Assembly (NCBI RefSeq): GCF_029784155.1
Contig: NC_073693.1
Span: 286,722,875-286,786,874, forward strand
Direction: 5' to 3'
DNA from: Uranotaenia lowii
Lineage: Eukaryota; Arthropoda; Insecta; Diptera; Culicidae
Length of the DNA: 64,000 nt
Positions 46,342-57,162 of the stretch are shown in pieces. Numbering within the stretch: position 1 is the stretch's first letter; each line of letters begins with the position of its first letter. Position numbers and translations under genes: made by a program. Below the pieces are notes generated by a model. That model searched no databases. It was given only the letters and a program-made list of their open reading frames with translations, and was not told the DNA's origin.

Positions 46342-47104
46342 GCCCCTTCTTTCATAACAGTCCCATATACAAAAATAAGCAAGCGAGACAATCAGCTTTT
46401 TCTGTTTTGGAATATATTTTTAAATTGTGACCACCACTTTCAGCATAAACGAAAATCGTTTTAGGTTGTCATAATAAATCGTCAGGCCTGAAATTTTCGA
46501 AATTGGGATATTGGTAAGGTCGAGAGCACCATTTTTATTCATTATGGGACTGTTAATCGACCATATTTGAAACCTTTTTCGAATCTACTAGCATAACAGT
46601 CCCATACAAAATATATTTTTCACCAAGCTACTTTCTAAGACTTAAATTTGATCATTTTTGAACTTCTAAATGCAATTGTCAGAAAAAGAAACATACTTTT
46701 GCAAAAAAAATATCATGAATTCCACATTGTAAGTTGAATCTTTTTACGATTTTTGATTGCATCCAATAGTTTTTCGCTCAGGAAGTCATTCATAAGAAAG
46801 TCAGACCTGCCTTCGAAAACTAGTGTGCATCATTCGACATCAAGTGAGTAAAAAAAATGTTTAAATGATTCAAAGCAATAAACCAAAGACTATTTCGCCG
46901 AAAGAAACATTGAAAAGTAACCAAATCCTTGGTATTTCACATATGGGACTGTTATTCAGGTATATTTCATATAGGACAGCCACGAATTAATATTTTTTTT
47001 CGAAATTTCTAGAACAAAATCTCTTTTTTAAGTCTTTTATGTTGAAGCCTTATGATGATCTAATATGACGAAAATTCATATGGGACTGTTATGCGAGTAG
47101 GGGC
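46342..47104. mobile_element. MITE with repeated CATAACAGTCCCATA words
   Basis: The left end GCCCCTTCTTTCATAACAGT and the inverse right end ACTGTTATGCGAGTAGGGGC define terminal repeats of about 30 bases. The same CATAACAGTCCCATA core recurs inside in both orientations (about 46533, 46591 and 46941). It lies within the middle of the larger inverted-repeat element. No transposase. Confidence 0.7.
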
Positions 47105-47785
47105 AGTCTGAAAAGGACGAAAAAATAGTGTTTTTTACCAGCTTTGATAAGTTCTTTTGTTTCCATGTTGTTAGAAGTGCTTGCTATCTCCATATGTAAG
47201 TGCAGTTGTTCGACCATTGTTTGTTTTCGATGCAAAAAAAGAGATTTGTTGTCATTATTTCTTTCATAACTCTTCAAGGTGTTAATGGCCCATTTTGGTG
47301 TCTTCAGATGAAAGTTGCATCATGAATCGAGCTATACAGTGGTATTTTTTGCAAAATATTCGGTGGTGCAGACGGTACTTTCAGACGCCATTTAAAGTTT
47401 ATTTACAACTTTTCATGTTGAAGGTCATTATTTAATTTTTTTCAACTATTCTATTTGAAAAGCTGATAAAATTTCAATGCATTTTGATGTGCTATTTTAT
47501 AATTTCCGTCGAGAAACAACAGAGTTACGTAGCTTTGAAAAATGGTTATTTTTTATTTACAAAAAAATCTAACCGAAGCTAACTCAAAAAATAAAAATGT
47601 TAGAAATCTGAAAAAATACATGTGTTTTTAAGTCGCAAAAATGAACCAAATTTTCAATTTTGGGGAAAATCTGAAGACCCCCGGCGCAAACCCGTCAGAT
47701 AATAAAAAAAACCCCTTATCTTTTATTAAAAGGCCCGAAATTTAATGTGTATAATAATAGTTCTTTACAGCGTAAATATTTATCG

Positions 47786-47907
47786 CAGCTGAACTCATCA
47801 AAATTCGGTTACAACCTAAATTTTATGAATTTTGGTGGCAGTTTGCCAAGAAATTAATAAAACTGTTGGTTTAACAACAGGTCGAACTGCCACCAAAATT
47901 CATAAAT
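47786..47907. repeat. Palindromic RTE fragment pair (copy D, inverted end)
   Basis: The + strand 47786-47849 (CGCAGCTGAACTCATCAAAA onward to GGTGGCAGTTTG) is the inverse of a minus-strand stretch now split in two: 47887-47908 and, beyond the inserted non-LTR element, 49428-49466. The centre is a loop of about 37 bases. This is the 5'-inversion pattern of target-primed retrotransposition, on an RTE fragment encoding AAELIKIRLQPK. Confidence 0.65.
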
Positions 47908-49342
47908 GGTTTCGCGAATAGCTGTTTCCCTTGCAACACCGCTTTGTCTAATTTTCAACCGATCCATCTCAGAAGGAGTTTTTCCTAGCCGTTGGAAAAT
48001 TGCTTCAATTTCTCCAATTCATAAGTCTGGAAATGCTCATCGTGTGGAGAACTACCGGCCAATTTCAATACTCTGCTGTTTCTCAAAAGTGCTCGAAGTT
48101 TTGATGTACGAAAGGCTCTATTCAGCAGCTACACCGTTACTTGCCGAGGTCCAGCACGGGTTTATTCGGAAAAGATCGACGTTGACCAACTTGATGTGCT
48201 ATGCCAGTGAATTGCATACAGCGATTGGTAAAAAACTGCAGGTGGACTCAATATATGTCGACTTTGCCAAAGCCTTTGATAAAGTGCCGCATATGATCGT
48301 GATCGAGAAACTTAAGCGCTACGGATTCCCAGAATGGGCAATCAAATGGTTGCATTCCTACCTGTTACATCGTCATGGATTTATAAATATTTGTGGAATT
48401 CATTCCACTAGTTTCGATATGCCGTCTGGTGTTCCACAGGGAAGTCACTTAGGACCGCTTATCTTTGTGATTTTCATTAACGATCTTGCAACTTTCATTC
48501 AATCGCCAAAGCTACTGTTCGCAGACGATTTGAAAATCTACAGGATCATTGACTCGAGAGTGGACTGTGCTGCGCTTCAAGAAGACATCAATAGACTACT
48601 CGCATGGTGTGGAAAACATGGGATGGAAGTAAACGCCGATAAGTGCAAGTGTATCAGTTTTTTTAGAACCAGAACCTCCGTGCCCTTCGAATACGCTTTT
48701 GGTGGCACTCCACTTGAAAGAGTTGTCACCATTAAGGATCTAGGAGTAACCTTTGATCAGAAGCTATCGTTTAATCAGCATATCGCGACAACAACAGCTA
48801 AAGCCTTCGCTATGTTTGGATTCCTGCGAAGAAATACTTTAAGCTTCGAGGACCCATATGCTCTCAAGACAGTGTTCTGCTCTTTAGTGCGAAGTGTCTT
48901 GGAATATGCGGCACCAGTTTGGGCACCCTACCACTCTGTTCATATCGAACGGATCGAACGAGTTCAGAAAAAGTTTCTTCGTTATGCTCTGCGTCGACTG
49001 CCCTGGCGAGACCCCGTAAGGCTACCGCCTTACTTACAAAGATGCGCTCTTCTGTCTATATCGTCTCTGAGTCAAAGAAGAACATATTTGCAAAGAATGT
49101 TTCTATACGATATCCTGACAAACACTGTTGACTGTCCACAATTGCTCCAAAGCTTGAGTTTACACGCCCCAGCACGCCGTTTGCGCAACCAAACCACCTT
49201 CTGGCTACCTAGAAGCAGAACAGTTTTTGGACAAAACCACCCGCTTAATCGATGTTGTCAAGTCTTCAACGATGTTTCACACTTGTTTGACTTCAATGTA
49301 TCCAAATCAATGTTTAAATGTGCAATCCGTGACGTTCCCTAG
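47906..49342 (+). CDS. Reverse transcriptase, C-terminal part of a Jockey/CR1-group pol protein
   Basis: An open frame of 478 codons with WKIASISPIHKSGNA and YRPISIL (about residue 45), QHGFIRKRST (about 83), VDFAKAFDKVPH with the first catalytic Asp (about 118), GVPQGSHLGPLIF (about 175), LLFADDLKIYR with the Asp pair (about 202), and KDLGVTFDQKL (about 270). A C-terminal region follows with LEYAAPVWAPY and the RxxFWLPRSRTVFGQNHPL block that also appears in the downstream element. The endonuclease domain is missing. The first ATG spans the junction with flanking DNA, so it is not a native start. No internal stops. Confidence 0.9.
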   Translation: MVSRIAVSLATPLCLIFNRSISEGVFPSRWKIASISPIHKSGNAHRVENYRPISILCCFSKVLEVLMYERLYSAATPLLAEVQHGFIRKRSTLTNLMCYASELHTAIGKKLQVDSIYVDFAKAFDKVPHMIVIEKLKRYGFPEWAIKWLHSYLLHRHGFINICGIHSTSFDMPSGVPQGSHLGPLIFVIFINDLATFIQSPKLLFADDLKIYRIIDSRVDCAALQEDINRLLAWCGKHGMEVNADKCKCISFFRTRTSVPFEYAFGGTPLERVVTIKDLGVTFDQKLSFNQHIATTTAKAFAMFGFLRRNTLSFEDPYALKTVFCSLVRSVLEYAAPVWAPYHSVHIERIERVQKKFLRYALRRLPWRDPVRLPPYLQRCALLSISSLSQRRTYLQRMFLYDILTNTVDCPQLLQSLSLHAPARRLRNQTTFWLPRSRTVFGQNHPLNRCCQVFNDVSHLFDFNVSKSMFKCAIRDVP

Positions 49343-49427
49343 CATTAACATAACTTTAATTTAATCATAAGTGATTTTAATACTCGGTCTGTATGACGGC
49401 AGTCAAAGACTTAAATAAATAAATAAA
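47906..49427 (+). mobile_element. Non-LTR retrotransposon (Jockey/CR1 group), 5'-truncated, inserted in RTE copy D
   Basis: It begins within pol at about 47908 and ends with an ACTTAAATAAATAAATAAAA tail at about 49427. The flanks on both sides are the two halves of one RTE-derived sequence, which fixes the insertion limits to within a few bases. Any target duplication (ATAAA) is hidden in the AT-rich tail. It is a relative of the minus-strand element at 57.4-59.9 kb. Confidence 0.88.
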
Positions 49428-49880
49428 ATTTAGGTTGTAACCGAATTTTGATGAGTTCAGCTGCGATGCTATCCTTCCCGGCCGATTTGTTGCTATTCAG
49501 ATGGCGAATGACTTCCTTAACTTGACTTATCGTTGGGAGTGACTCCTCAATGTCCGCGTCGTTGGCTACGCCGGCGATGAAGCTTCTCCCACCGTCTTGG
49601 TCTCCTGCATGTGCGCCGTTCAAGTGTTCATCGAAGTGTTGTTTCCATCTTTTGATCACCTCACGATTGTCCTTATCCCGGCACATTTCGGCTTGCGGCA
49701 CGAAGCCATTGCGGGATGCGTTGAGTTTCTGATAGAACTTTCGTGTTTCCTGGGAACGATTCAGCTGCTCCTCGAGCTCCTCGTCCGCCAGGCGGCGGGT
49801 TTTTCCTGGAAAATTCGAACTCGCTGCCCTTTCCACTGTCGGTAATTTTCCACGTTTCAACGAGTGCTTCTTTGAACTAC
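49428..49880 (-). pseudogene. RTE pol fragment, copy D (linker between endonuclease and reverse transcriptase)
   Basis: The minus strand frame 49411-49860 contains ETRKFYQKLNASRNGFVPQ, CRDKDNREVIKRWKQHFDE and SNKSAGKDSIAAELIK. This is the conserved stretch of RTE-type pol just before the catalytic palm. It ends at the palindromic joint with 47786-47907, so the reverse-transcriptase domain is absent. It may belong to the same family as copies A to C, which lack this part and so cannot be compared directly. Confidence 0.8.
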
Positions 49881-50177
49881 TGCTTACTAATTTTCAACTG
49901 TATGTATAGAATTTTCAACAGCAGAACCTTGAAAAAAGGGCATGATAAAAAGCATAAGCAGTTTTACAAACGTTGTTCATTTTGTTCAAGGTAGATGACC
50001 AATTGATTTTTCGTTGAACCTGATCCTGTTGTTTTTTAGCAAAGTTACTGTTATGAACTGCAGATACGTCACGACACTTTAAAATGTTCATACTTAAAAT
50101 GTCTTCATTTTTTCAGCTCAGAAATAATCCAAACATAATTGAGTATTTGAAGTGTCTTAAAGCATAATTTTTTACAG

Positions 50178-53100
50178 ATCAGATTTATACTTTTTCAAAT
50201 TCCAAAACATCAACGGAAAGTACGAACTGAAATACATCAAGGCTACCGACTCGGACAACAAAACCATCACTCCATCGAGTGGGATGCAGGCCCAAATCGA
50301 ACACATGGAAAGTGGCTTGATGCTACCGCTAGACTTCGAGAAATATGTAATGCACGTAAACAACGAGGGCATCATCATTGGAAACAAAATCGTCTTCTTC
50401 GATGGGAAACAATTCCAAACCAAGGACGTGGACCGCGAAGAGTTGAAGTTAAACAAAATAGATTTGAAAATTGGTAGACTGGCCACTCTGAAGAAAGCTA
50501 GCCAGAAAGAAAATGTTAAGCTTTGTCGTCAAAGTTTTGACGAGTGTATCAATCTTGGAACGAATCGATTGCACAATGTCACCGTAAGATATCCTTACTA
50601 CGTGGTATCTCAGATAAAGGAGGATCTCAAGGTCACTAATCTGAAAAGCTTCGAGCAGCTAGATTTCAAGAATGAAATCGCCCACGCTACAACCAGCGCT
50701 TTGGTACTGGTAACCACTGACGCTAAAGATAAAACAGTTAAAGTGCGACCGGTTGCTACGATTAAGAACAGTAGCTCGCAAAAGACAGTGATTTTGGTTA
50801 AAAATCAGAGGGCTGTGAGCGCATCGGAGCCATATGAAGTCAAGTACGGTTATGAAGATCCGGTTTTACAGGGTGATGAGGTGCGGTTTGAAAATACTTA
50901 CGTCTATCCGGGGAAAAAATTTGGCTACTTCCAGTACAACATGAATTCACTGAGGAATGTACCGAGCGTTAGAGTTTTTGGAGCAGACAGAGAGGAAGTT
51001 GACCCAGAATATGTTAAACATATGGACGAGTTGGCGAAAGAGCAGGATAAACAAAAGCAACCGGTACAGAGCGACCCAGAGAGAGTGTTGCTCGATGCAA
51101 GTGAGCACTTTGCTATGGTGAATACTTCACCTTACAGTAAGCGGTTCAACGTAGTGGACTTTGTAGGATTTGAAGATTACGAAGTTATGGAAGGTTGGAC
51201 GATTGGTGGAAAAGCTGTTAAAGGAGCCAAGGAAATTGTACGAGATGGGTTCTCTGGAACGGGTAGGAACTATTTACGCTTGGATGCTAACAAGGACCTC
51301 AAAAAGATGTTTAAACAAGTAATGTATAACGACTACTTCATTACAAGTGCTTGGGTCAGAACAGCTGAACAAATTGAACTCAACAGTACCGTTGATTGGT
51401 TTCAAATAAAAGTCAATAACATTGTCTCAAACGGTGTTCTGAAACAGGTTGTAGACAATTGGTTGTATATTGAAGCAGTGACAAAATCGTTTGAAGTGCC
51501 TTCGACGTTCCAGGAGGAGAATTTAGTTGATGTTGAAGTTACAATAAGTCCGAAAGCGGAACTTCATGTGGATCATATAAGGATATCACCATTGAGCTTT
51601 AATTTCGAAGCCAAAATATACGACATTCGTTCGGCTCAGGTAATAGAATATCTGCGGGTTAATGGCAAAGTATCGCATTATTTGTACGACAAATACAGTC
51701 GTCGAATTGCGGAAATTGGTGAAGATGGATTGGTGAAATATTTTGCTAGCTATTCTAAGCTACACAGTACAAAGTCTCCTTCAACCGAACTAAGTGAAGG
51801 TGTGTTCGGTTCTAGAATTCAAATCCGACCTGCGGAAGGTTTTGTAGAAACCTTCTCTCCGTACTCTATCGAGAAGCGATGGGACATTACTGGGGTTACG
51901 GAGGCTCAATCAACTCTAGGAGTTCTCAAGTTTAGTGGTAAACTGACCTTGCGAAAAAACCTTTCTGCACAACCTTTGGCGATAAGGATCGTTCGCGAAA
52001 TAAATGATGGAGATCTAGAAGTTTTACTTTCTTCTGAGTCTATAAAGATACAGTCGAATACAATAGTTGTGGATGGTGTTTCTACTCCAATTGAACAAGC
52101 TTCAGAGTTGATAATACTATCAACTTTAAAGTTCAGAACTGTGTGGAACAATGGTCACATTATCTATGAAAAATTAATTGATAAACAAGAGCTCAAAGAC
52201 GAAACTATAGTGCTATCGTTGATAGGAAGCGATACCATCGTTAGAGATTTGCTCGTTATGGATGAAGTGGAGCTTTTTGTTTCCTACCTGAATCGTGCAT
52301 CAAATCCAGTTCAAGAGATTATGCTGCAAGACTCTGGAACAATTCAAATTAGACAGCATGTTTACGATCAGCTTGATCGACGCATAGCGACTACATTTTG
52401 GACTACTGTTCCTGTGGAAAAACTTGGAAATAAGAGAATTCTTCAATATCAACTAGAGTTTATTAAGAACGACAACTTAAACATCGAAAGTAGTTTCTTA
52501 AGTGTTGGTACCATGACAGGCCTCGTTGATGAAAATAATGAGATCTACAGAGGTTATCCCTATTCACAAGAAGAGTACTATAACAACCCATTGACGATTC
52601 GTAGGAGAGTTGGTCAACCAGGAGAACAATATTCCTTGAAGAAGGGAACTTTTCATGAGTATTTCTTCAACAGCTCGGTGTCCTTCATCCAACTACACTA
52701 TCCACGAAGTGAAGGCTTCACCAAAGAACAGGAGAACAAACCAAATGGACTGATGCAAGTGACTGTATTTAATCAGCGAAACAACAAAGTAGCCGAATTT
52801 ACGCGACCCAAAACTTTTCAGGATATTTTGACAACTTACATTTACAACGATAATGGAGATCAAGTTCAAATGCTTCCACCAAACTACTACACTGACAAAT
52901 ACAAAGATAATAGAATACAAATGGCTCCAGAGAAGAATGAGGTTGTCTCTCCATGGGCAACTACTACAGTTTACGATAAAAAAACGAACTTGACAACAAG
53001 CCGAACGACGCCTGATGGAGGACGTGTAGATTATCTGTATAATGAGCACAATCAGTTAAGATATCAACTTCACTACGACGAAAATGCCAAAGTAGATAAA

Positions 53101-56100
53101 ATTGCTTACTTCAACTATAATATTTTTGGACGAATCTGCGAAACGGGTATTTTGGAGGCTGGAAGCATCAACTTAGATTCAATAAAAATGAGTTTAACCA
53201 CCAATGAAGCTCTAGGAGATAACAAGAACGTGATATACTTCGATTATGGAGAAACGGGAGAAAATTCGGCTCTTAGAGGAAGAATGCATCGCATTGTTAA
53301 AATTAATAATCATATAAAATTTAATGAAGAACAGATCTTCGATGTAGAAGGAAATCTGCTTCGCAAAAGTTACATCAACTCGGACACCAATCAGCAGCTG
53401 TCGTTGGAATATATTCGAGGGAATGATAAAATTAAAGAAATCTATTATCCTCATTTGATTGACGACGAACAGTTGGTTCTGAAGTACGAATACAATCTCA
53501 AGGGGGAGGTCACGAAGATATCCCGAATCAATTCGACAATCAATACCATAAGCTATCTACCGATCGCTGATATTGATCATAATGCTGAAGGAAGTGTAAC
53601 TCGTATCAATCACTTGTATGGCGACCATAAATTCTATCAGACTTACCTTTATGCTCCTCCTGGGTATATGGTGAAGATAGAAAACGAATTCCTAACAGAG
53701 ACTATCTATTATGACGATAAAGGCTACGGATTTAAGTTTACCGGTGATGGAAATATTCTTCGGACGGAGTTCAAGGCGATTTGGCACGAGAAATGTAACA
53801 AAAATTTGATTCCTTTGAACGCTTGGGCTTTTGTAAACGATGCGATTGACCTGAACGTTGCGGAACTTTGCTTTAACGCACTTCTTCAGCGGGGTTACAT
53901 TGATCAGGATGGTCGTCCAGCTAAGACCTTTTATCCCGATCTAGAGCTGGAAATGCCAATCAAATGTCTGATTAACTGGAAGCATCTTTCGGGCAGGATG
54001 CTAGGAAAAGGGTTTCCAGAAAAATATGGCCACTCTTATGCGTACGGAGGTCATGGCGAGCTGGAGGCGGCCAAGACCTTTATCGGGGATGAAGGAGAAC
54101 AACTGCTAGAGCCCATCAAGATTGAATCGTTCCTTAAAGATAGCGATAAACAGCAGAAACTCAAAGATATTAATCTGGCTAGAGACATTGAGGATTTATT
54201 CACCACAGACAATCTTAGCATTGGTACGCTACAAACCCTTATGTATCGTGTTGTTTTTCACCTTAAACTTGGTGCTACTCATAGTTCAAATCTGTGTAGA
54301 GTGTGGTTCCAAACAAAAGCTGAACAACAGTATTGCATATCTAATTTTGAAAAACTTATCATACAAACAAAAGACAATTTCAAGTACAAAGATCTATTGT
54401 CTGATAATCCTGCATTGGAAACATCCATTTTAAAATATCTAAACGGTACACTACTAGTTGTGATCGGAAAATCTCCAGGCGACGTAGAATCCCTCTCAAT
54501 CGACGCCAACGGTAATCATCAGCTTTTCTATACCGGCTTCAAGCGCTTCCAGTTGACTTATAAACCGTTCAAAAATCAAATTGATCAAATAATGGAAGGA
54601 TTCCAAAAAACACCAAAAATAATAACTCACGATAGCGAGGGTAACATAGTTAAAGCTCTACACAAAAATATTGAAAGTCTCGAATACGACCCGCTGACTC
54701 AACGTGTTTCTCGAATCATCATGACCGACGGACGTGTTGTGGAACTCGGCTACGACTACCAGGGGGAGAGGATTTTGAAAAGAGTTCGAAACGATATAGG
54801 TCAAACAGTTTCTGAGCTTTACTACATTCGGGACAACAAAGGTCAACCAATGGCCGAGTTTAGAAAAGATTACCCGAAACCGGATGATCCAAATATGGTC
54901 GTCCAAACAACAACGGCCTACATTCATGGGCCGTTAGGGTTGGTTGGATTCTTTCGGAACAACAAATACTACAACGTTTTGCTAGATCATGAAGGTTCAA
55001 CACGCTTGGTAATTCATAGGGGAAAAGTTGTAGCGGCTTACGATTACCTTCCCTATGGTCAGTTAATCCGCAAATTCGGTACTGACCCGGAAGCTCACAT
55101 AGCCTACCGATACACTGGTCAGGAATACGACGAAGAGACAGACCTCTACAACTACCACGCTCGTATGTACGATCCAGATATTGGACGCTTTTTCCAGATC
55201 GACCCTGCCGAACAGTATCCAAGCGCTTACAAATACGCTGGCAATTCTCCAGTGTCACAGGTAGATCCTGACGGTCAATTTGCGTTTCTCATAGTACTTG
55301 CAATTGCAGCTTTGGTCGGGGCTTATTTAGGGGCAGCAACGGCAAATAATAGTTGGAATCCCGCTAATTGGGATTGGAGCGATAAGAAAACCTGGTTGGG
55401 ATTGTTTGTTGGAGCTATCGTTGGAGCATTTGCAGTGTATGGAGGGGTCGGAGCTTTCGGATATTTTGCAGCACTGACTGGATCAATGGCCGCTGGAGTA
55501 CTATCAGTGGGAGCTATAGCCGTGGTCGGAGCTTACCTGGGGGCTGCAGCAGCATCTTATGACTGGAATCCTGCCAACTGGGACTGGACCTCACCTGCCG
55601 TTTGGAATGGACTATTTTCCGGAGCAGCATCGGCCATAAGCTTACCAACAGGAGCAGTTGGCGTCTACCGAACCTTTTATTCGCTAGTATCGGTCGTCAC
55701 AAAAATCATCTACGCTGTTTCCATCACTGCTGGATTCGTACTTCTACTGTACGTGGGAGGTGCTTTAGCTAATGATTTTAATTTCAACATGGCAGAATGG
55801 GATTGGAAGAACCCCAAAACCTGGTTCGGTATGTTGGAAACTGCTTCAGCCATTACAATAGCAGGTGGTGGTGCGATCAAACATGGAGCTGCCAAAGTAC
55901 ATCACGTAGTGACTCCTGCCAAAACGAAGCTTTCCTGGTATCGTTTTTATACCGTTCCCAGAGAATCCTACACCATTAAATACGTTGGTAAACATCAAAG
56001 ACCGTACTATACGTCGTACAAAAATGGTCAACGGGTGTTTGCTCAGTATCTGAGTGGCATGCCCGATCTTCCAACGGTTGGAACCATATCCCGTGCTTTT

Positions 56101-57162
56101 GTGAAAGACGATCGCATGTTTGCGCAAGCCGTTGCGCTTGGGTTTCTGATTTATGGAAAATATCAGAAATATGAAAATGTTTTCGAAACTAAATATGCTC
56201 TCCAAAATGAAAGTATCGATACATCTCTCGAGAGAAACAAAAGATCATATGATTATGCAACCAGTTCCTCTAATACTGTACAAAATTGCATTTCATATCT
56301 GTACAACTTGTTTTATGCTACAGTAACGCCCGTCGTCAATATGAGTAGTCCTACCACCTTAAATGAAACTTTGATTAGCATCCACAAACCAATTTATAAC
56401 TCACCATCAAAGAACATGACAGCTTACTGTTACGGTGACCCAAATCAGCCAAATCGGGTTTACTGTAGCCAGCCAACGGCAACAATCAATGTTTTCGCTC
56501 ATCAGGCGGAATTCGATCCCAATTTCTTCGGAAAGGCAACCTTCTCCCATTGCGTTCCAGTCACGTGGTACGACCGCCCTGCTGTAACCTGTTCCAGCGA
56601 GCAGTCCACGTTCTTATACGTAACTCACGTGGAGCAACTACGAGTATTCGACATGATCGACGGTTGGTTACTCTTAGCTCGGGTGCTTCCGGCTGCCGTT
56701 AGGAATATAAAATCAGGAATAACCTACCTACGAAACATTTTCGAACAAACCGACGTTATGCCGGTGAAGAACCATAAAGTCTCCAAACAAAGGCTTATTA
56801 AAAAGCTATCGGACTTCCGAAAGGTGTTGAAAAACGAACATTCGGGCCGAAATCATTGGATCCAGCCTTTGTTGAACGATCTTGAGGAGGACATTATGGA
56901 GTTTTGCAATGGAAAAGATTCTTCAGAAAAAGTATTCCAGTTGCTGCAGGAGCGGTTGGAGGCAATTGCTGATGACTTCTGGGAAGATTTGGGAATATCA
57001 GTTCTAAGCACCACCCTTCCAGACCCGGTTCTGTCAAATGAATTCCAAAACAGTAATTCTATTTCGGAATGTTCTAGAAACAATATCTTTACTCATTTCA
57101 ATAACAAACCAACTTTGGGATGGAATGCTGCATTGAAGCTGCTTCAATTTATAGGAAAGTAA
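50178..57162 (+). CDS. SGS: Salivary gland surface (SGS)-like giant protein, exon 2
   Basis: Exon 2 supplies the last base of codon 981 and residues 982-3308, uninterrupted. YD/RHS-type strands recur (YDKYSRR, YNEHNQL at 1935, EYDPLTQRVSRI at 2484). The RHS core spans about 2584-2681: DHEGSTRLV, YDYLPYG, YTGQEYDEETDLYNYHARMY (2626), GRFFQIDP (2650), ending VDPDGQ. Next come five or six hydrophobic segments arranged as three repeats, each closing with WNPANWDW (2707), WNPANWDW (2777) or FNMAEWDW (2850) and then W-x-G-L/M. The tail has an RNKR site (3000-3003), at least seven cysteines and NMSS, NETL and NMT glycosylation sites. In bacterial RHS/Tc proteins the core closes a shell and cuts off the C-terminal part; whether that happens here is unknown. 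The product is probably membrane-bound or secreted in salivary gland. No upstream ATG is needed because of splicing. Confidence 0.9.

Larger units (their letters stand above)
44077..47720. mobile_element. Large inverted-repeat element with ~630-bp arms
   Basis: The arm at about 44080-44690 and the arm at about 47110-47715 are inverse copies with only scattered differences across some 600 bases (for example TGGTCGAACAACTGCACTCA against the inverse TAAGTGCAGTTGTTCGACCA). The outer ends read TTAT/GGGGATTTTTTTT and AAACCCC/TTAT, suggesting a 4-bp TTAT target duplication. The 2.4-kb middle holds a MITE, a short perfect hairpin and no transposase. Either it is one element with long terminal repeats or two head-to-head copies of one element. 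Confidence 0.8.
39390..50177 (+). other. Phase-2 intron of the SGS-like gene, 10788 bp, packed with mobile elements
   Basis: The donor CAG/GTGAAT at 39390 and the acceptor TTTTTTACAG at 50177 join exon 1 to exon 2 so that the frame continues: 2942 + 6985 bases = 9927 = 3309 codons including the stop. The upstream extension of exon 2 from its first internal ATG (50284) to 50178 is open, which supports this acceptor. Nearly all of the intron can be assigned to RTE fragments, a Penelope-type fragment, a SINE, a Ty3/gypsy element, a large inverted-repeat element, a MITE and a second non-LTR element. Short unique margins remain at 39390-39570 and 49880-50177. Confidence 0.85.

Noticed and set aside
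54122..54433. Shadow frame of 103 codons inside SGS exon 2, and many minus-strand frames across the exons
   Set aside because: They overlap the conserved SGS frame and have no independent features.
36448..57162. Two separate genes in place of one spliced gene
   Set aside because: Exon 1 ends at a donor with an immediate in-frame stop beyond it; exon 2 is open upstream of its first ATG to an acceptor; phases match and the total is a multiple of three. SGS-size proteins need both parts.
50284..57162. Bacterial (Wolbachia) contamination or a bacterial insertion
   Set aside because: The gene is split by an intron with matching phase and is flanked and filled by insect-type retrotransposons; no neighbouring bacterial genes are seen.
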